Both the position numbers and the translations under genes were made by a program. DNA of 64,000 nucleotides from assembly GCA_046327755.1 (NCBI GenBank), contig JAXLXW010000001.1, forward strand, positions 682,001 through 746,000. Direction: 5' to 3'. Source of the DNA: SCN-70-22 sp046327755 (GTDB lineage: Bacteria > Gemmatimonadota > Gemmatimonadetes > Gemmatimonadales > Gemmatimonadaceae). Positions within the stretch are counted from its first letter, which is position 1; every line of letters begins with the position of its first letter. Shown piece after piece: positions 54,165 through 62,887 of this stretch. The notes under the pieces were generated by a model. The model saw only the letters and a program-made list of their open reading frames with translations. It did no database searches and had not been told where the DNA came from.

Positions 54165-56357
54165 ATGCAACACCTCCATATCCCCGCCGTTCCCGCTCGC
54201 GTGATGCGGCACGCCATCGGCGCCCTCCGCGCATCCGGCCTCCGTCGCTCGATAGGCGCCTTGGGTACCATGGGCACCCTGGCCGCACTGGGCGCGTGGT
54301 CGCCGGCACCGCTCGCGGCGCAAGGCACGTCGCCCGCCGCGGATCGACGCATCTCCCTCCTCACCCCTGCCGACATCTTCCAGTTGGAGTACGCCGCGGA
54401 CCCGGCCATCTCCCCCGACGGGAACTGGATCGCCTACGTGCGCCGCTGGAGCGACCCGATGACCGACCGTCGCTACAGCAACATCTGGCTGGTGAAGAGC
54501 GATGGGAGCGGGCATCGCCCGCTCACCTCGGGGAAGTTCACCGAGGATTCCCCCACCTGGTCGCCCGACGGGAAGCGCCTCGCCTACGTCTCCAATCGCG
54601 GCGGGAGCGCGCAGCTCTGGGTGCGCTGGATGGACACCGGCGACGCGCTGGCGGTGACCAACGCCGCGCAGGCGCCGGGGGCGCCGGCGTGGTCGCCGGA
54701 CGGGGCGCAACTCGCCTTCCTGCAGCTTGTCCCGCGCCCGGCGCTCGTGGTCGGGACGCCGCTCGCGCCGCCGCCAGGCGCAACCTGGTCCCCCCCGCCC
54801 AAGTACACCGACCGCCTCGTCTTCCGGCAGGACCAGCTCGGCGAGCTCCCCAGCGGCTTCGTGCACGCCTTCGTCGTCCCGGCCGACGGGGGGACGGCGC
54901 GCCAGGTCACGAGCGGCGACTTCCAGCACGGGGGACAGGTGTATGGCGGGGGCGCCGTGGCATGGAGCGCCGACGGGAGCGAGTTGCTCCTGGCGGCACG
55001 CCGCGGCGACAACCCGGAATGGAACGCCCGAGAAACCGACCTCTTTGCCTTCGCCGTCGCCACCGGCACGTACCGGCGCCTCACCGACCGCTTCGGCCCC
55101 GACCAGTCGCCGGCCGCCTCCCCCGATGGCAATTACATCGCCTGGGTCGGTTACGACGATCGCAAGCAGGGATACCAGAACACGCTGCTGTACGTGATGA
55201 AACCCGATGGTTCGGGGAAGCGCGCCATCTCCACGGCGATGGACCGCAGCGTCGGGAACCCCGTGTGGAGCGCCGACTCGCGCGCCGTCTACGTCACCGT
55301 GGATGACTCCGGCAACACCAAGGTGGCACGCCTCGCGCTCGACGGGACCTGGCGCATCGTCGCCCGGAACCTCGGCACCGGGAACTCGGCGTACAGCGGT
55401 GGGTCGTTCTCCGTTGCACGTGACGGACGTATCGCCTACACGCTCAGCACGCCGTCCGTCGCGTCGGAGGTCGCGCTGGCACCGGCGGTGGCGCCTCACG
55501 CCCCCCCCGCCCTGCCCCAGCCCCGCACGCTCACGTCGATCAACGCCGACGTGCTCGGGAGCAAGACGCTCGGCGCCGTCGAGGAGATCTGGTACGAGTC
55601 ATCGAAGGACCAGCGGAAGATCCAGGGATGGATCATCAAGCCCCCGGGCTTCGACCCCCGCAGCAAGTACCCGCTCATCCTCGAGATTCACGGCGGGCCG
55701 TTCGCCAACTACGGGGACCGCTTCGATGAGGAAAAGCAGGTCATGGCGGCGAACGGCTTCGTGGTGCTCTACACCAACCCGCGCGGGAGCACGAGTTACG
55801 GCGAGGCGTTCGGGAACCTCATCCACCATGCATATCCGGGTGATGACTTCTACGACCTCAACTCCGGCGTGGATGCGGTGATCGCCAAGGGGTACATCGA
55901 CGAGAAGAACCTCTTCGTGACCGGGGGGAGCGGGGGCGGCGTGCTCACCGCCTGGATGATCGGGCATACCGATCGCTTCCGCGCCGCGCTCGCCTTCTAT
56001 CCCGTGATCAACTGGGAGTCGTTCTCCCTCACCGCCGACATGGCGCCGTCGTCCGTCAACAACTGGTTCCCCGGCTTCCCGTGGGACAACCGGGAGAACT
56101 ACGAGAAGCGCTCGCTGCTGAGCGTGGTGAAGAACGTGAAGACGCCGACGCTGATCATGACGGGGGAGGAGGACTTCCGCACGCCGATGTCGGAGAGCGA
56201 GCAGTACTACAAGGCGCTCAAGATGCGCGGCGTGGAGTCGGTGCTGGTGCGCGTTCCCGGGGAGCCGCACGGCATCCGGCGCTATCCCAGCCACGAGGCG
56301 GCCAAGCTGACGACGTTGCAAGGGTGGTTCACGACGCACCGGGCGCCGGTCCAGTAA
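54165..56357 (+). CDS. Exported S9-family prolyl oligopeptidase-like peptidase
   Basis: About 730 residues. A hydrophobic signal segment (SIGALGTMGTLAALGAW, ending PLAAQG) is followed by a WD40/PD40-type beta-propeller (AISPDGNWIAYVRR, SPTWSPDGKRLAYVSN, SPAASPDGNYIAWVG) and the alpha/beta hydrolase domain. The nucleophile is Ser589 in TGGSGGGVL; the Asp in TGEEDFRTPMSESEQYY and His in GEPHGIRRYPSH complete the triad. Start uncertain: ATG at 54129, 54165 or 54204 all give a signal-like N terminus. It would trim peptides in the periplasm. Confidence 0.9.
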   Translation: MQHLHIPAVPARVMRHAIGALRASGLRRSIGALGTMGTLAALGAWSPAPLAAQGTSPAADRRISLLTPADIFQLEYAADPAISPDGNWIAYVRRWSDPMTDRRYSNIWLVKSDGSGHRPLTSGKFTEDSPTWSPDGKRLAYVSNRGGSAQLWVRWMDTGDALAVTNAAQAPGAPAWSPDGAQLAFLQLVPRPALVVGTPLAPPPGATWSPPPKYTDRLVFRQDQLGELPSGFVHAFVVPADGGTARQVTSGDFQHGGQVYGGGAVAWSADGSELLLAARRGDNPEWNARETDLFAFAVATGTYRRLTDRFGPDQSPAASPDGNYIAWVGYDDRKQGYQNTLLYVMKPDGSGKRAISTAMDRSVGNPVWSADSRAVYVTVDDSGNTKVARLALDGTWRIVARNLGTGNSAYSGGSFSVARDGRIAYTLSTPSVASEVALAPAVAPHAPPALPQPRTLTSINADVLGSKTLGAVEEIWYESSKDQRKIQGWIIKPPGFDPRSKYPLILEIHGGPFANYGDRFDEEKQVMAANGFVVLYTNPRGSTSYGEAFGNLIHHAYPGDDFYDLNSGVDAVIAKGYIDEKNLFVTGGSGGGVLTAWMIGHTDRFRAALAFYPVINWESFSLTADMAPSSVNNWFPGFPWDNRENYEKRSLLSVVKNVKTPTLIMTGEEDFRTPMSESEQYYKALKMRGVESVLVRVPGEPHGIRRYPSHEAAKLTTLQGWFTTHRAPVQ

Positions 56358-56375
56358 GGCAGAAGGCGAGAAGAC

Positions 56376-56422
56376 AAGAAGACGAGAGGCGGGAAGACGA
56401 GGGCGTGGGCTCTCGTCTTCTT
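56376..56422 (+). terminator. Hairpin after the S9 peptidase gene
   Basis: AAGAAGACGAGAG (56376-56388) pairs perfectly with CTCTCGTCTTCTT (56410-56422), a 13-bp stem with a 21-base loop, then GCGTTTGG. It begins 18 bases after the stop. The right arm contains the CGTCTTCT word that recurs in other gaps of this window. Confidence 0.5.
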
Positions 56423-56584
56423 GCGTTTGGGGGCGTGGCGTTAGGCGCGGGGCAGGAGGGTGCAGCTGGCGGGGAGTGACGCGCGTCTCCGACCGGACGT
56501 CGTTAGGCGCGCGCGGCGGCGTGGCCGCGAGGGGGCCGTCCGGACACGCTGACGCCTCATCGCACAGGCGCGCGCCACCGCCGC

Positions 56585-56623
56585 GCCACCACGGCGTGCC
56601 ACCACGGCGTGCCACCACGGCGT
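56585..56623 (+). repeat. 13-bp tandem repeat, three perfect copies
   Basis: The unit GCCACCACGGCGT occurs three times back to back (56585-56597, 56598-56610, 56611-56623), then GCC. Since 13 is not a multiple of three, it is unlikely to be coding, and it supports a downstream start for the radical SAM protein. Confidence 0.85.
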
Positions 56624-56798
56624 GCCCCCCGCGCTCCCTCACATGAACCCTCCCCCCACAAGCGACCGTCACCCAACGACTTGCCGCTTTTCTCCCGCCC
56701 CTCGCCTTTCCGTCCGCGCCCATTCTTCTTGCGTTTTCGGTCTTTCTTCGGTATCTGTCATCGCCCCGGGGCTAGTCCCCCAACGGCACAGGTGGCAG

Positions 56799-58457
56799 AT
56801 GCGACAGGCACAGCAGGACGCGCAGGACGCGCAGGACGCGCAGGACGCGCAGGACGCGCAGGCGACGCAGGCGACGCCGCGCGACACGGATCCACGACGG
56901 GAACCGGCTGCACCGGCTGCACCGGCGCCGGGACATCGCCAAGGAATCGACGCGCTCCAGCCGGCGCTCCCCCTCGCCGAGCTCCTGACCCCGCCTCCTC
57001 GGCATCCCGTGGTCGGAAGCCAGAAGGACATTCGCTACTACGGCACCACCGCCACCGGGGTCCTCAACAGCCCCGAAAGCACCGGGATGCCCTTCTGGTC
57101 GATCAATCCCTACATCGGCTGTGCCTTTGGCTGCGCGTACTGCTACGCCCGCTATGCCCATCGCTTCGTCATGGAGCGGGCGACACTTGGCATGGGCGAC
57201 GACCGGCGGGAATCGGACGAGGAACTCCCCCTCCCCCTCGCACTCGGGGCCGGGAGCCAGGGGACGCGGCTCCTCGCCAGCGGCGAGTCGCTCCTCGCCA
57301 GCGGCGAGTCGCTCCCGGCCGATGCCGATCGCGCCCCGGTTCCTGAGCCGCCGTCCCTCGCCGCCCTGGGGGAGGAGCTCGAGGAACTGCCACCGTGGCT
57401 CGCCTTCGAACGGCGCATCTTCGTCAAGCGCAACGCCGCCCAGGTGCTGCGCCGCACGTTGCAGGGGAGCCGGAAGTCGTTAGGCGCGGTGCGACATGCA
57501 GAACCGATCGTCATCGGGACCGCCACCGACCCGTACCAACCGGCCGAGCGTCACTTCCGCGTCACCCGCCAGCTGCTCGAAGTCCTGGCCGAGCTCAAGC
57601 GCTTGCGCCTGGTGATCATCACCAAGAGCCCGCTCATCACGCGCGACATCGACCTCCTGTCGCGCATCGCCCAGCGCTCGCGCCTCACCATCCACCTCTC
57701 GCTCATCACGCTCGACCGCGACCTCGCCCGCCGCATCGAGCCGCGCGCCCCAACGCCCGAGGCACGCCTGCGCGCCCTGCGCCGCCTGCACGAGGCCGGG
57801 ATCGACGTGGGGATCAACATCATGCCCGTCCTCCCCGGGATCACCGATCGCCCCGATGCCCTCGAGGCACTCGTCAGGCAGGTCGCAGCCGCCGGCGCCT
57901 CGCACATCAACGCCTGCGCGTTGCGGCTGCGCGTCACGTCGCGCCGCCGCTACCTCCCATGGCTCGACGAGGAGTTCCCCGACCTCGCCCCGCGCTACCG
58001 CAAGGCGTACGGCACTCACTTCCAGATCAGTGACCGCTATCGCGACGGGCTGCGCCAGTTCCTCAAGCGGACCTGCCGCAAGGCCGGGATCCGCTACGGC
58101 TCCCCCGAGGACCGCGCCTTCGAGTCCCCCAGCGCGCCCAGCGCGCCCAGCGCGCCCAGCGCGCCCAGCGCGCCCGGGGGCCCCGCGGGTCCCGCCGAGT
58201 CGCGCCTGGCCGCAGTACCGACCGCTGCAACTCCCGCCGCGTCCACGGAAACATGGGACGCCGGCCGCTACACCCCATCGGGGCCCGCACGCGCCGGCTC
58301 TGCTTGGGAAAGCGCCCCCATCCCCGTCAGCCGCATGCGCCCCCTCCCCGTCCTGGAACGAGGACCGGCATATGCCATCGCCCCCGCTGGCTTCTCGCCC
58401 TTCTCCTCACCCTCACCCCCACCCTCCCCCGCCCCCCAGTTCGACCTGGGACTCTGA
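56799..58457 (+). CDS. Spore photoproduct lyase-like (PA0069/SplB-type) radical SAM protein
   Basis: 552 residues. The 4Fe-4S motif GCAFGCAYCYARY has Cys108, Cys112 and Cys115 (C-x3-C-x2-C), preceded by NPYIGCAFG, with IVIGTATDPYQPAER and ITKSPLITRDIDLL following in the radical SAM barrel. These are typical of the PA0069 group related to spore photoproduct lyase; the substrate is unknown. The gene carries three separate in-frame tandem repeats (QDA, LLASGES, SAP) and long Pro/Ala tails. Start at 56799 is inferred; no Shine-Dalgarno decides it. Confidence 0.88.
   Translation: MRQAQQDAQDAQDAQDAQDAQATQATPRDTDPRREPAAPAAPAPGHRQGIDALQPALPLAELLTPPPRHPVVGSQKDIRYYGTTATGVLNSPESTGMPFWSINPYIGCAFGCAYCYARYAHRFVMERATLGMGDDRRESDEELPLPLALGAGSQGTRLLASGESLLASGESLPADADRAPVPEPPSLAALGEELEELPPWLAFERRIFVKRNAAQVLRRTLQGSRKSLGAVRHAEPIVIGTATDPYQPAERHFRVTRQLLEVLAELKRLRLVIITKSPLITRDIDLLSRIAQRSRLTIHLSLITLDRDLARRIEPRAPTPEARLRALRRLHEAGIDVGINIMPVLPGITDRPDALEALVRQVAAAGASHINACALRLRVTSRRRYLPWLDEEFPDLAPRYRKAYGTHFQISDRYRDGLRQFLKRTCRKAGIRYGSPEDRAFESPSAPSAPSAPSAPSAPGGPAGPAESRLAAVPTAATPAASTETWDAGRYTPSGPARAGSAWESAPIPVSRMRPLPVLERGPAYAIAPAGFSPFSSPSPPPSPAPQFDLGL
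56814..56858 (+). repeat. 9-bp tandem repeat encoding QDA, five copies
   Basis: CAGGACGCG repeats five times (Gln-Asp-Ala), then CAGGCGACG twice (Gln-Ala-Thr), near the N terminus of the radical SAM protein. It is in frame and in a poorly conserved stretch. Confidence 0.85.
57270..57311 (+). repeat. 21-bp perfect duplication (LLASGES twice)
   Basis: A 21-base unit beginning CTCCTCGCCAGCGGCGAG occurs at 57270-57290 and again at 57291-57311, giving LLASGESLLASGES in frame inside the radical SAM protein. The identity of the copies suggests recent duplication. Confidence 0.85.
58131..58175 (+). repeat. 9-bp tandem repeat encoding SAP, five copies
   Basis: AGCGCGCCC repeats five times (Ser-Ala-Pro) in the C-terminal tail of the radical SAM protein, in frame, followed by GGGGGCCCC. 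It is a low-complexity linker. Confidence 0.85.
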
Positions 58458-58550
58458 CGGGACGGCGGGCTCCCGTCGCACACGCATCATCGCACACGTC
58501 ACGACCGCACGTCACCGCACTCCACCGCACTCCACCGCACGCACACGACC

Positions 58551-59069
58551 ATGTCCAACAGCATCGCCACCACCCTCGTCGCCGAGTTCGACCAGGAGAT
58601 CGCCACCACGCGCAAGCTCCTCGCGCGCACCCCGGCCGCTGCCGTCAGCTGGAAGCCGCATCCCAAGTCGATGGCACTCGGCCAGCTGGCCTGCCACCTC
58701 GCGGAAATCCCTTCGTGGGGCGGCGCCGCTTTGCAGCTGCCGGAACTCGACGTCGCCCCTGTCGGCGGCCCGGCCTACACGTCGCCGACCTTCGAGTCGG
58801 TCGATGCCCTCGTCGCCCTCCTCGACCGGAACGCGACTGAGGCACGCGCGGTCCTGGCCACGATGAGCGATGAGGAATACCAACTCCCCTGGTCGATGCT
58901 CGTGGGAGGGCAGCGCGTCTTCACCAGCCCGCGCATCGGCGTCGTCCGGACCTGGGTGCTCAACCACCTGGTGCACCACCGCGGGCAGTTCTCGGTCTAC
59001 CTGCGCCTGCAGGACGTCCCGCTCCCCGGGATCTACGGCCCATCGGCCGACGATCCGGGGAGCATGTAG
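58551..59069 (+). CDS. DinB-like four-helix protein
   Basis: 172 residues. DinB/YfiT-type metal site: HLAEIPSW in the second helix and LVHHRGQFSVYLRL in the fourth. It would be a metal-dependent transferase (bacillithiol-like or thiol-related) or an unassigned one. DNA-damage induction is not shown here. The ATG has no clear Shine-Dalgarno. Confidence 0.87.
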   Translation: MSNSIATTLVAEFDQEIATTRKLLARTPAAAVSWKPHPKSMALGQLACHLAEIPSWGGAALQLPELDVAPVGGPAYTSPTFESVDALVALLDRNATEARAVLATMSDEEYQLPWSMLVGGQRVFTSPRIGVVRTWVLNHLVHHRGQFSVYLRLQDVPLPGIYGPSADDPGSM

Positions 59070-59120
59070 GGACGCGGTTCCCGTCAGCCACAACATCACC
59101 TTTCGCCTCGCCTCCCTCGT

Positions 59121-59645
59121 ATGATCCGCCCCGTCACCCGCGCCGACGCCACCACGTGGTGCGCCTTGCGCACGGCCCTCTGGCCCGAAGGCTCCGCCGA
59201 GGAACATGCGATGGAGATCGAGCGCTTCTTCTGGTCTGCCGAAGCCCCGGCCGCGTGCCTGGTCGCCGAGATGGAGGACGGCGTGGTCGGCTTCGTCGAA
59301 CTCTCCATCCGCACCTATGCGGAAGGATGCGACACCGATCGCATCGGCTACCTCGAAGGGTGGTACGTCGCCCCGGCATGGCGCCGGCGCGGCATCGGGC
59401 GCGCGTTGGTGCAGGCCGCTGAGCATTGGGCGCAGGCGCACGGCTGTCGCGAGTTTGCCTCCGATACCCCACTCGACAACGTGACCGGCCAGGCGGCCCA
59501 CCAAGCGCTGGGCTTCACCGAGTCCGAGCGGATCGTGTGCTACCACAAACCACTGCGTGCCAGTGCGCCGACGGCACACGGAGTGCCATCAGCATCCCCG
59601 GCACGCACGGACCTCCACGCGCGGCGCACGCCCTTCCACCATTGA
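59121..59645 (+). CDS. GNAT acetyltransferase of the AAC(6')-I type
   Basis: 174 residues. N-terminal MIRPVTRADATTWCALRTALW, then EGSAEEHAMEIERFF, ELSIRTYAEGC, YLEGWYVAPAWRRRGIGRAL (acetyl-CoA motif A), FASDTPLDN and AHQALGFTESERIVCYHK. This series matches chromosomal aminoglycoside 6'-N-acetyltransferases (Ic/Iz type) rather than generic GNATs. It has a 20-residue non-conserved tail. Possible intrinsic aminoglycoside resistance, but activity needs testing. Confidence 0.8.
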   Translation: MIRPVTRADATTWCALRTALWPEGSAEEHAMEIERFFWSAEAPAACLVAEMEDGVVGFVELSIRTYAEGCDTDRIGYLEGWYVAPAWRRRGIGRALVQAAEHWAQAHGCREFASDTPLDNVTGQAAHQALGFTESERIVCYHKPLRASAPTAHGVPSASPARTDLHARRTPFHH

Positions 59646-59760
59646 CCTGACGAGTGCCGACGCTGCTCCGCACCGCGGGGCGAGTCGCCCGTCCCCACGA
59701 TATTCGGTTTTTGTTCGATCCCGTTTGCTCGTTAGGCTTCGTCTTCTTGTCTTCTCGTCC

Positions 59761-61041
59761 ATGACGTCCCTCGCCACCCTCCGCCAGCAACTCGCGGCCG
59801 TCATCGCCCCGCCCCCACGCCCCGGGAGTGGCATCCCCACCGGGATGCCGACGGGAATCGCGGCGCTCGATGCGGTGCTGTCAGACGGCGGGCTCCCGCT
59901 GGGGCGGCTGACCGAGATCGTGGGGAGGCGCGGGAGCGGCAAGACGACGCTGGTGCGCGAGATCGTCGCCCAGGCGCTCGAAGACAAGCGATGGGTTGCA
60001 TACATCGACACTGCACGCACGCTGGCCCCGGCCGACTGGGCCACCCTCGCAACGACGGAACGCCTCTGGATCGTGCGCCCGCCGCCAGCCAGCCGCGCGA
60101 CCCCGCCCCCCGAGGTGGCGCACGGCCCCTGGTGCGCCGATGTCCTCCTGCGCAGCGGGGCCTTCGGGTTGGTGATCCTCGATGGAAGCGGGGCACTCCC
60201 GCACGGCGTCGCGGTGCGCCTCACGCGACTGGCGCGCGAGAGCAATGCCGCCTTCGTGATGCTCCGCGATGAGGAAACCCCCGAGGGGCAACGCGCCGCA
60301 GTCGGGGGCGCCGTGCGCCTGCGCGTCCGCGCCCATCGCATACGCGACGGCTCCCCCAACCCGCCGGGGCGGCAGTCATGGCGGGAACCAACAGGGGCAC
60401 CCGCGCGCAACCCTTCGCGTGAGCCCTCGCGTGAGCGAACAGGCCGCGTGGCAGGCCAGACGTCAGGACAGACGTCAGGACGGACGACGCCCCCCGCGCG
60501 CCCAGTCCTGGATGATCACGGCGCACACCATGTCCCAGGCGAAAGCGCGGCACTTCGTACCCCGCTCGTGTTGCAGGTGACGGTCGAGAAAGGCGGAACG
60601 CATCATCTCGTGGAGGTTGGCTGTGCAATCGAAGTGGCGCGTCGCATGTGTGCGCATCCCCAGGTTCCCGATCGGCGCGGCGTGGCAGCACGCAATCGCC
60701 GCGGGGAGCGGGCCGCTCCTGACGCCCCCGGGGTCCGACGAACAACTCCTCCTCCCCATGGGGCTGGAGGACGTGGTGGTCCCGCGACGCCCGGCGGCAC
60801 CACCACCATTTCCGCCGCTCCAGGCAACACCAGAACAGCCGGTGTCGCCGGCGCCACTCTCGCGCACAAGCGCCGATGCGCCGAGCCGGCCATCGCCCGC
60901 GACGAGTTCCTCTTCGCCCCCCGCCATGGGGCCGGCGGATGGGGGCATGGCACCTCCCGCCCCCAACGCCCCCTGCCCAACGCCCCGCCCGATGCCCGCC
61001 GCAAGCCCCACCGCCCGGACACCGGGAACGCCCGCGCCTAA
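59761..61041 (+). CDS. imuA: ImuA, RecA-like SOS mutagenesis protein (long C-terminal reading)
   Basis: As read, 426 residues. GLPLGRLTEIVGRRGSGKTTL (Walker A), YIDTARTLAPADW, LVILDGSGAL and VGGAVRLRVRAHRIR are RecA-like and fit ImuA. A later block (LVLQVTVEKGGTHHLVEV, EVARRMCAHPQVPDRRG) is also plausible. After about residue 310 composition turns Arg/Pro/Gly-rich while overlapping imuB out of frame for 419 bases, so the real end may be earlier. It works with ImuB and DnaE2 in damage-induced mutagenic DNA synthesis. The pyrimidine-rich CTTCGTCTTCTTG tract lies just before the ATG. Confidence 0.75.
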   Translation: MTSLATLRQQLAAVIAPPPRPGSGIPTGMPTGIAALDAVLSDGGLPLGRLTEIVGRRGSGKTTLVREIVAQALEDKRWVAYIDTARTLAPADWATLATTERLWIVRPPPASRATPPPEVAHGPWCADVLLRSGAFGLVILDGSGALPHGVAVRLTRLARESNAAFVMLRDEETPEGQRAAVGGAVRLRVRAHRIRDGSPNPPGRQSWREPTGAPARNPSREPSRERTGRVAGQTSGQTSGRTTPPARPVLDDHGAHHVPGESAALRTPLVLQVTVEKGGTHHLVEVGCAIEVARRMCAHPQVPDRRGVAARNRRGERAAPDAPGVRRTTPPPHGAGGRGGPATPGGTTTISAAPGNTRTAGVAGATLAHKRRCAEPAIARDEFLFAPRHGAGGWGHGTSRPQRPLPNAPPDARRKPHRPDTGNARA

Positions 61042-62875
61042 CGGGGTCATTGCGCCTGACGGCACCCGCCCCCCCCCGGTGCGGGCCGCCGCGCCGTTCC
61101 CATCGCCCGCTCCCCACTGGGACGCCCTCCCCATCGTCCTCCTCGATGGCCAGCGCGTGCGCGCCGCCACGGCGGCGGCCGGCGAAGCCCGCATCCGGGC
61201 CGGGATGACGATCGCCGAGGCACGCTCGCGGTGCGCAGCACTCCGCGTGGCGCAGTGGGACGAGGACGCGGTCGCACGCGCCGTGACACGGGCCACCGCC
61301 GCCTTCGTGCAGGCGAGCCCGCAAGTGACCCCGGTCGCCGGCAGCCCCGGCACTTGGTGGATCGGCGCCAGCGGACTCGACGCGTTAGGCGGCGAGCGCG
61401 CCCTGGCCCGCCGCCTCCTCGCCCTCGCCCGCCGTTGGCACCCGGGAGCACGCGTCGGAATCGCCGATTCGTGCGTCGCGGCTCGCGCCGCCACCTGGGC
61501 CTCCCCAGCCGCCACCGCGACACCGGCCAAACGATCGCGGGAAAGCGCGCGGGAAAGCGCGCGTGAAAGCACTCGGCGCCCTCGACGCGCGAGCGCCGAG
61601 GACGCCCCCATGGACGAGGGGATCGTCATCGTTCCACCCGATGGGTGCGCCGCCTACCTCGCCCCAGCCCCGCTCGGCCTGGTCCCGATGGATGAGGAAC
61701 TGCGCGAAACGCTGCAGGCGCTTGGGCTGCGCACCGTGGGGGCCTTCGCCGCCCTTACCGTCGAGGACGTGGAACGACGCTGGGGAGAGGACGGAGTGGC
61801 GGCGTGGCGCCTGGCGCGCGGCGAAGATCGCCGGCGCCCGGTGCTCGCCCGCCTCGACGCACCGCGCGCCGTCGCCGCCGAACTGTCGCCCAGCGTCCCG
61901 TCGGCAGAGCCGATCCTCTTCCTTGTGCGGGCAGCTCTCGATCGTTTGGTACAGGACCTGGTGCACGACGGGCGGTCGGCTGCAGTGGTGGCCATCACCC
62001 TGGCGCTCGACGACGCACGCGGGGCACTCCCGACCGCCACGCGCGCCCACACGATCACGCGCGAGGTGCGCCTTCCGCGCCCCCTGGCCCGTGTGGTCCC
62101 GCTCCTCGAGCGATGCCGGGCCCTGCTGGAGGAGTGGCGCCTCGATGCCCCGGTGTGCGCGGTGACGGTCGCGATCACCGCCACCGCACCACTGCACGGT
62201 GCGCAGGGCGAGTTGCTCGACCCGGCCTGGCGCGACCCGGCCGCTGCCGACGCCGCCTTCGCCCGCCTGCGCGCAACGTTAGGCACGGGAGCCATCGTGC
62301 GCCCGGTGCTGCGCGACACGCACCGGCCGGAGCGCGCCGGCGAGTGGGAACGGGTGGAAGATCCGATGGGGGACGGGAGCGGCGTGGGGGCGGGTGACGG
62401 GCGAGGAGGGCCGGCGCGTTCGCCGGCCCCGGCACCCGCCGCGCACGTCATCCCGGCGGGGGAACGCCCACCGGCACGGGGCGCGGGCACGGCGCGCGAA
62501 GCGTTAGGCACCCGCCCGCTCTCCCTCGTGCGCGAAGGGCCCCCTGGCGCCCTGCCCCCCCTGGCCGCCCGCCCGCTCCCGCCGTCGCTCCTGCGTGCAC
62601 CAGCGCTGCGCCAACTGGAAACGCCGGAACGTGCCGAGGTCCGCACCACCGACGACCGCACGACGAGCCCGCCGCGCGCCATCCGGTGGCGCGAGCAGGT
62701 GATCACCGTGGCCCGCGCCATCGGCCCCGAACGCCTCACCGGCGACTGGTGGGAATCGGGCTACGCCCGCGACTACTGGCGCTGCGAGGATACCACGGGG
62801 ACCAGCCATCTCGTCCTTTACCGCGATTGCACCGCCTCCGACAACGCCTGGTTCATCCACGGCTGGTACGACTGA
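60623..62875 (+). CDS. imuB: ImuB, Y-family-like mutasome protein
   Basis: 750 residues. GTG at 60623 is chosen because GGAGG sits six bases before it; TTG at 60617 is also open. N-terminal WRVACVRIPRFPIGAAW is the usual first beta strand; LPIVLLDGQRVRAATAAAGEARIRAG resumes the fold at about residue 170 after a Pro/Ala-rich insertion. GALDALGGERALARRLL, LGLVPMDEELRETLQALGLRT and the late PERLTGDWWESGYARDYW, ending DNAWFIHGWYD, fit ImuB. ImuB has no polymerase activity of its own; it links ImuA and DnaE2 to the clamp. Confidence 0.85.
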   Translation: MQSKWRVACVRIPRFPIGAAWQHAIAAGSGPLLTPPGSDEQLLLPMGLEDVVVPRRPAAPPPFPPLQATPEQPVSPAPLSRTSADAPSRPSPATSSSSPPAMGPADGGMAPPAPNAPCPTPRPMPAASPTARTPGTPAPNGVIAPDGTRPPPVRAAAPFPSPAPHWDALPIVLLDGQRVRAATAAAGEARIRAGMTIAEARSRCAALRVAQWDEDAVARAVTRATAAFVQASPQVTPVAGSPGTWWIGASGLDALGGERALARRLLALARRWHPGARVGIADSCVAARAATWASPAATATPAKRSRESARESARESTRRPRRASAEDAPMDEGIVIVPPDGCAAYLAPAPLGLVPMDEELRETLQALGLRTVGAFAALTVEDVERRWGEDGVAAWRLARGEDRRRPVLARLDAPRAVAAELSPSVPSAEPILFLVRAALDRLVQDLVHDGRSAAVVAITLALDDARGALPTATRAHTITREVRLPRPLARVVPLLERCRALLEEWRLDAPVCAVTVAITATAPLHGAQGELLDPAWRDPAAADAAFARLRATLGTGAIVRPVLRDTHRPERAGEWERVEDPMGDGSGVGAGDGRGGPARSPAPAPAAHVIPAGERPPARGAGTAREALGTRPLSLVREGPPGALPPLAARPLPPSLLRAPALRQLETPERAEVRTTDDRTTSPPRAIRWREQVITVARAIGPERLTGDWWESGYARDYWRCEDTTGTSHLVLYRDCTASDNAWFIHGWYD

Positions 62876-62887
62876 CCCCCGTAGGAC

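Larger units (their letters stand above)
56358..56798. other. 441-bp gap before the radical SAM gene
   Basis: Holds the hairpin at 56376, two GTTAGGC words (56441, 56500) and a perfect triple of the 13-bp unit GCCACCACGGCGT at 56585-56623. The frame of the following gene is open back to 56622, but these residues are not conserved. No good promoter is seen. Confidence 0.5.

Noticed and set aside
59700..59760. A LexA box before imuA (GTTC...GTTT near 59715)
   Set aside because: GTTC-N6-GTTT does not match GTTC-N7-GTTC or a palindromic GAAC-N4-GTTC box; too weak to annotate.
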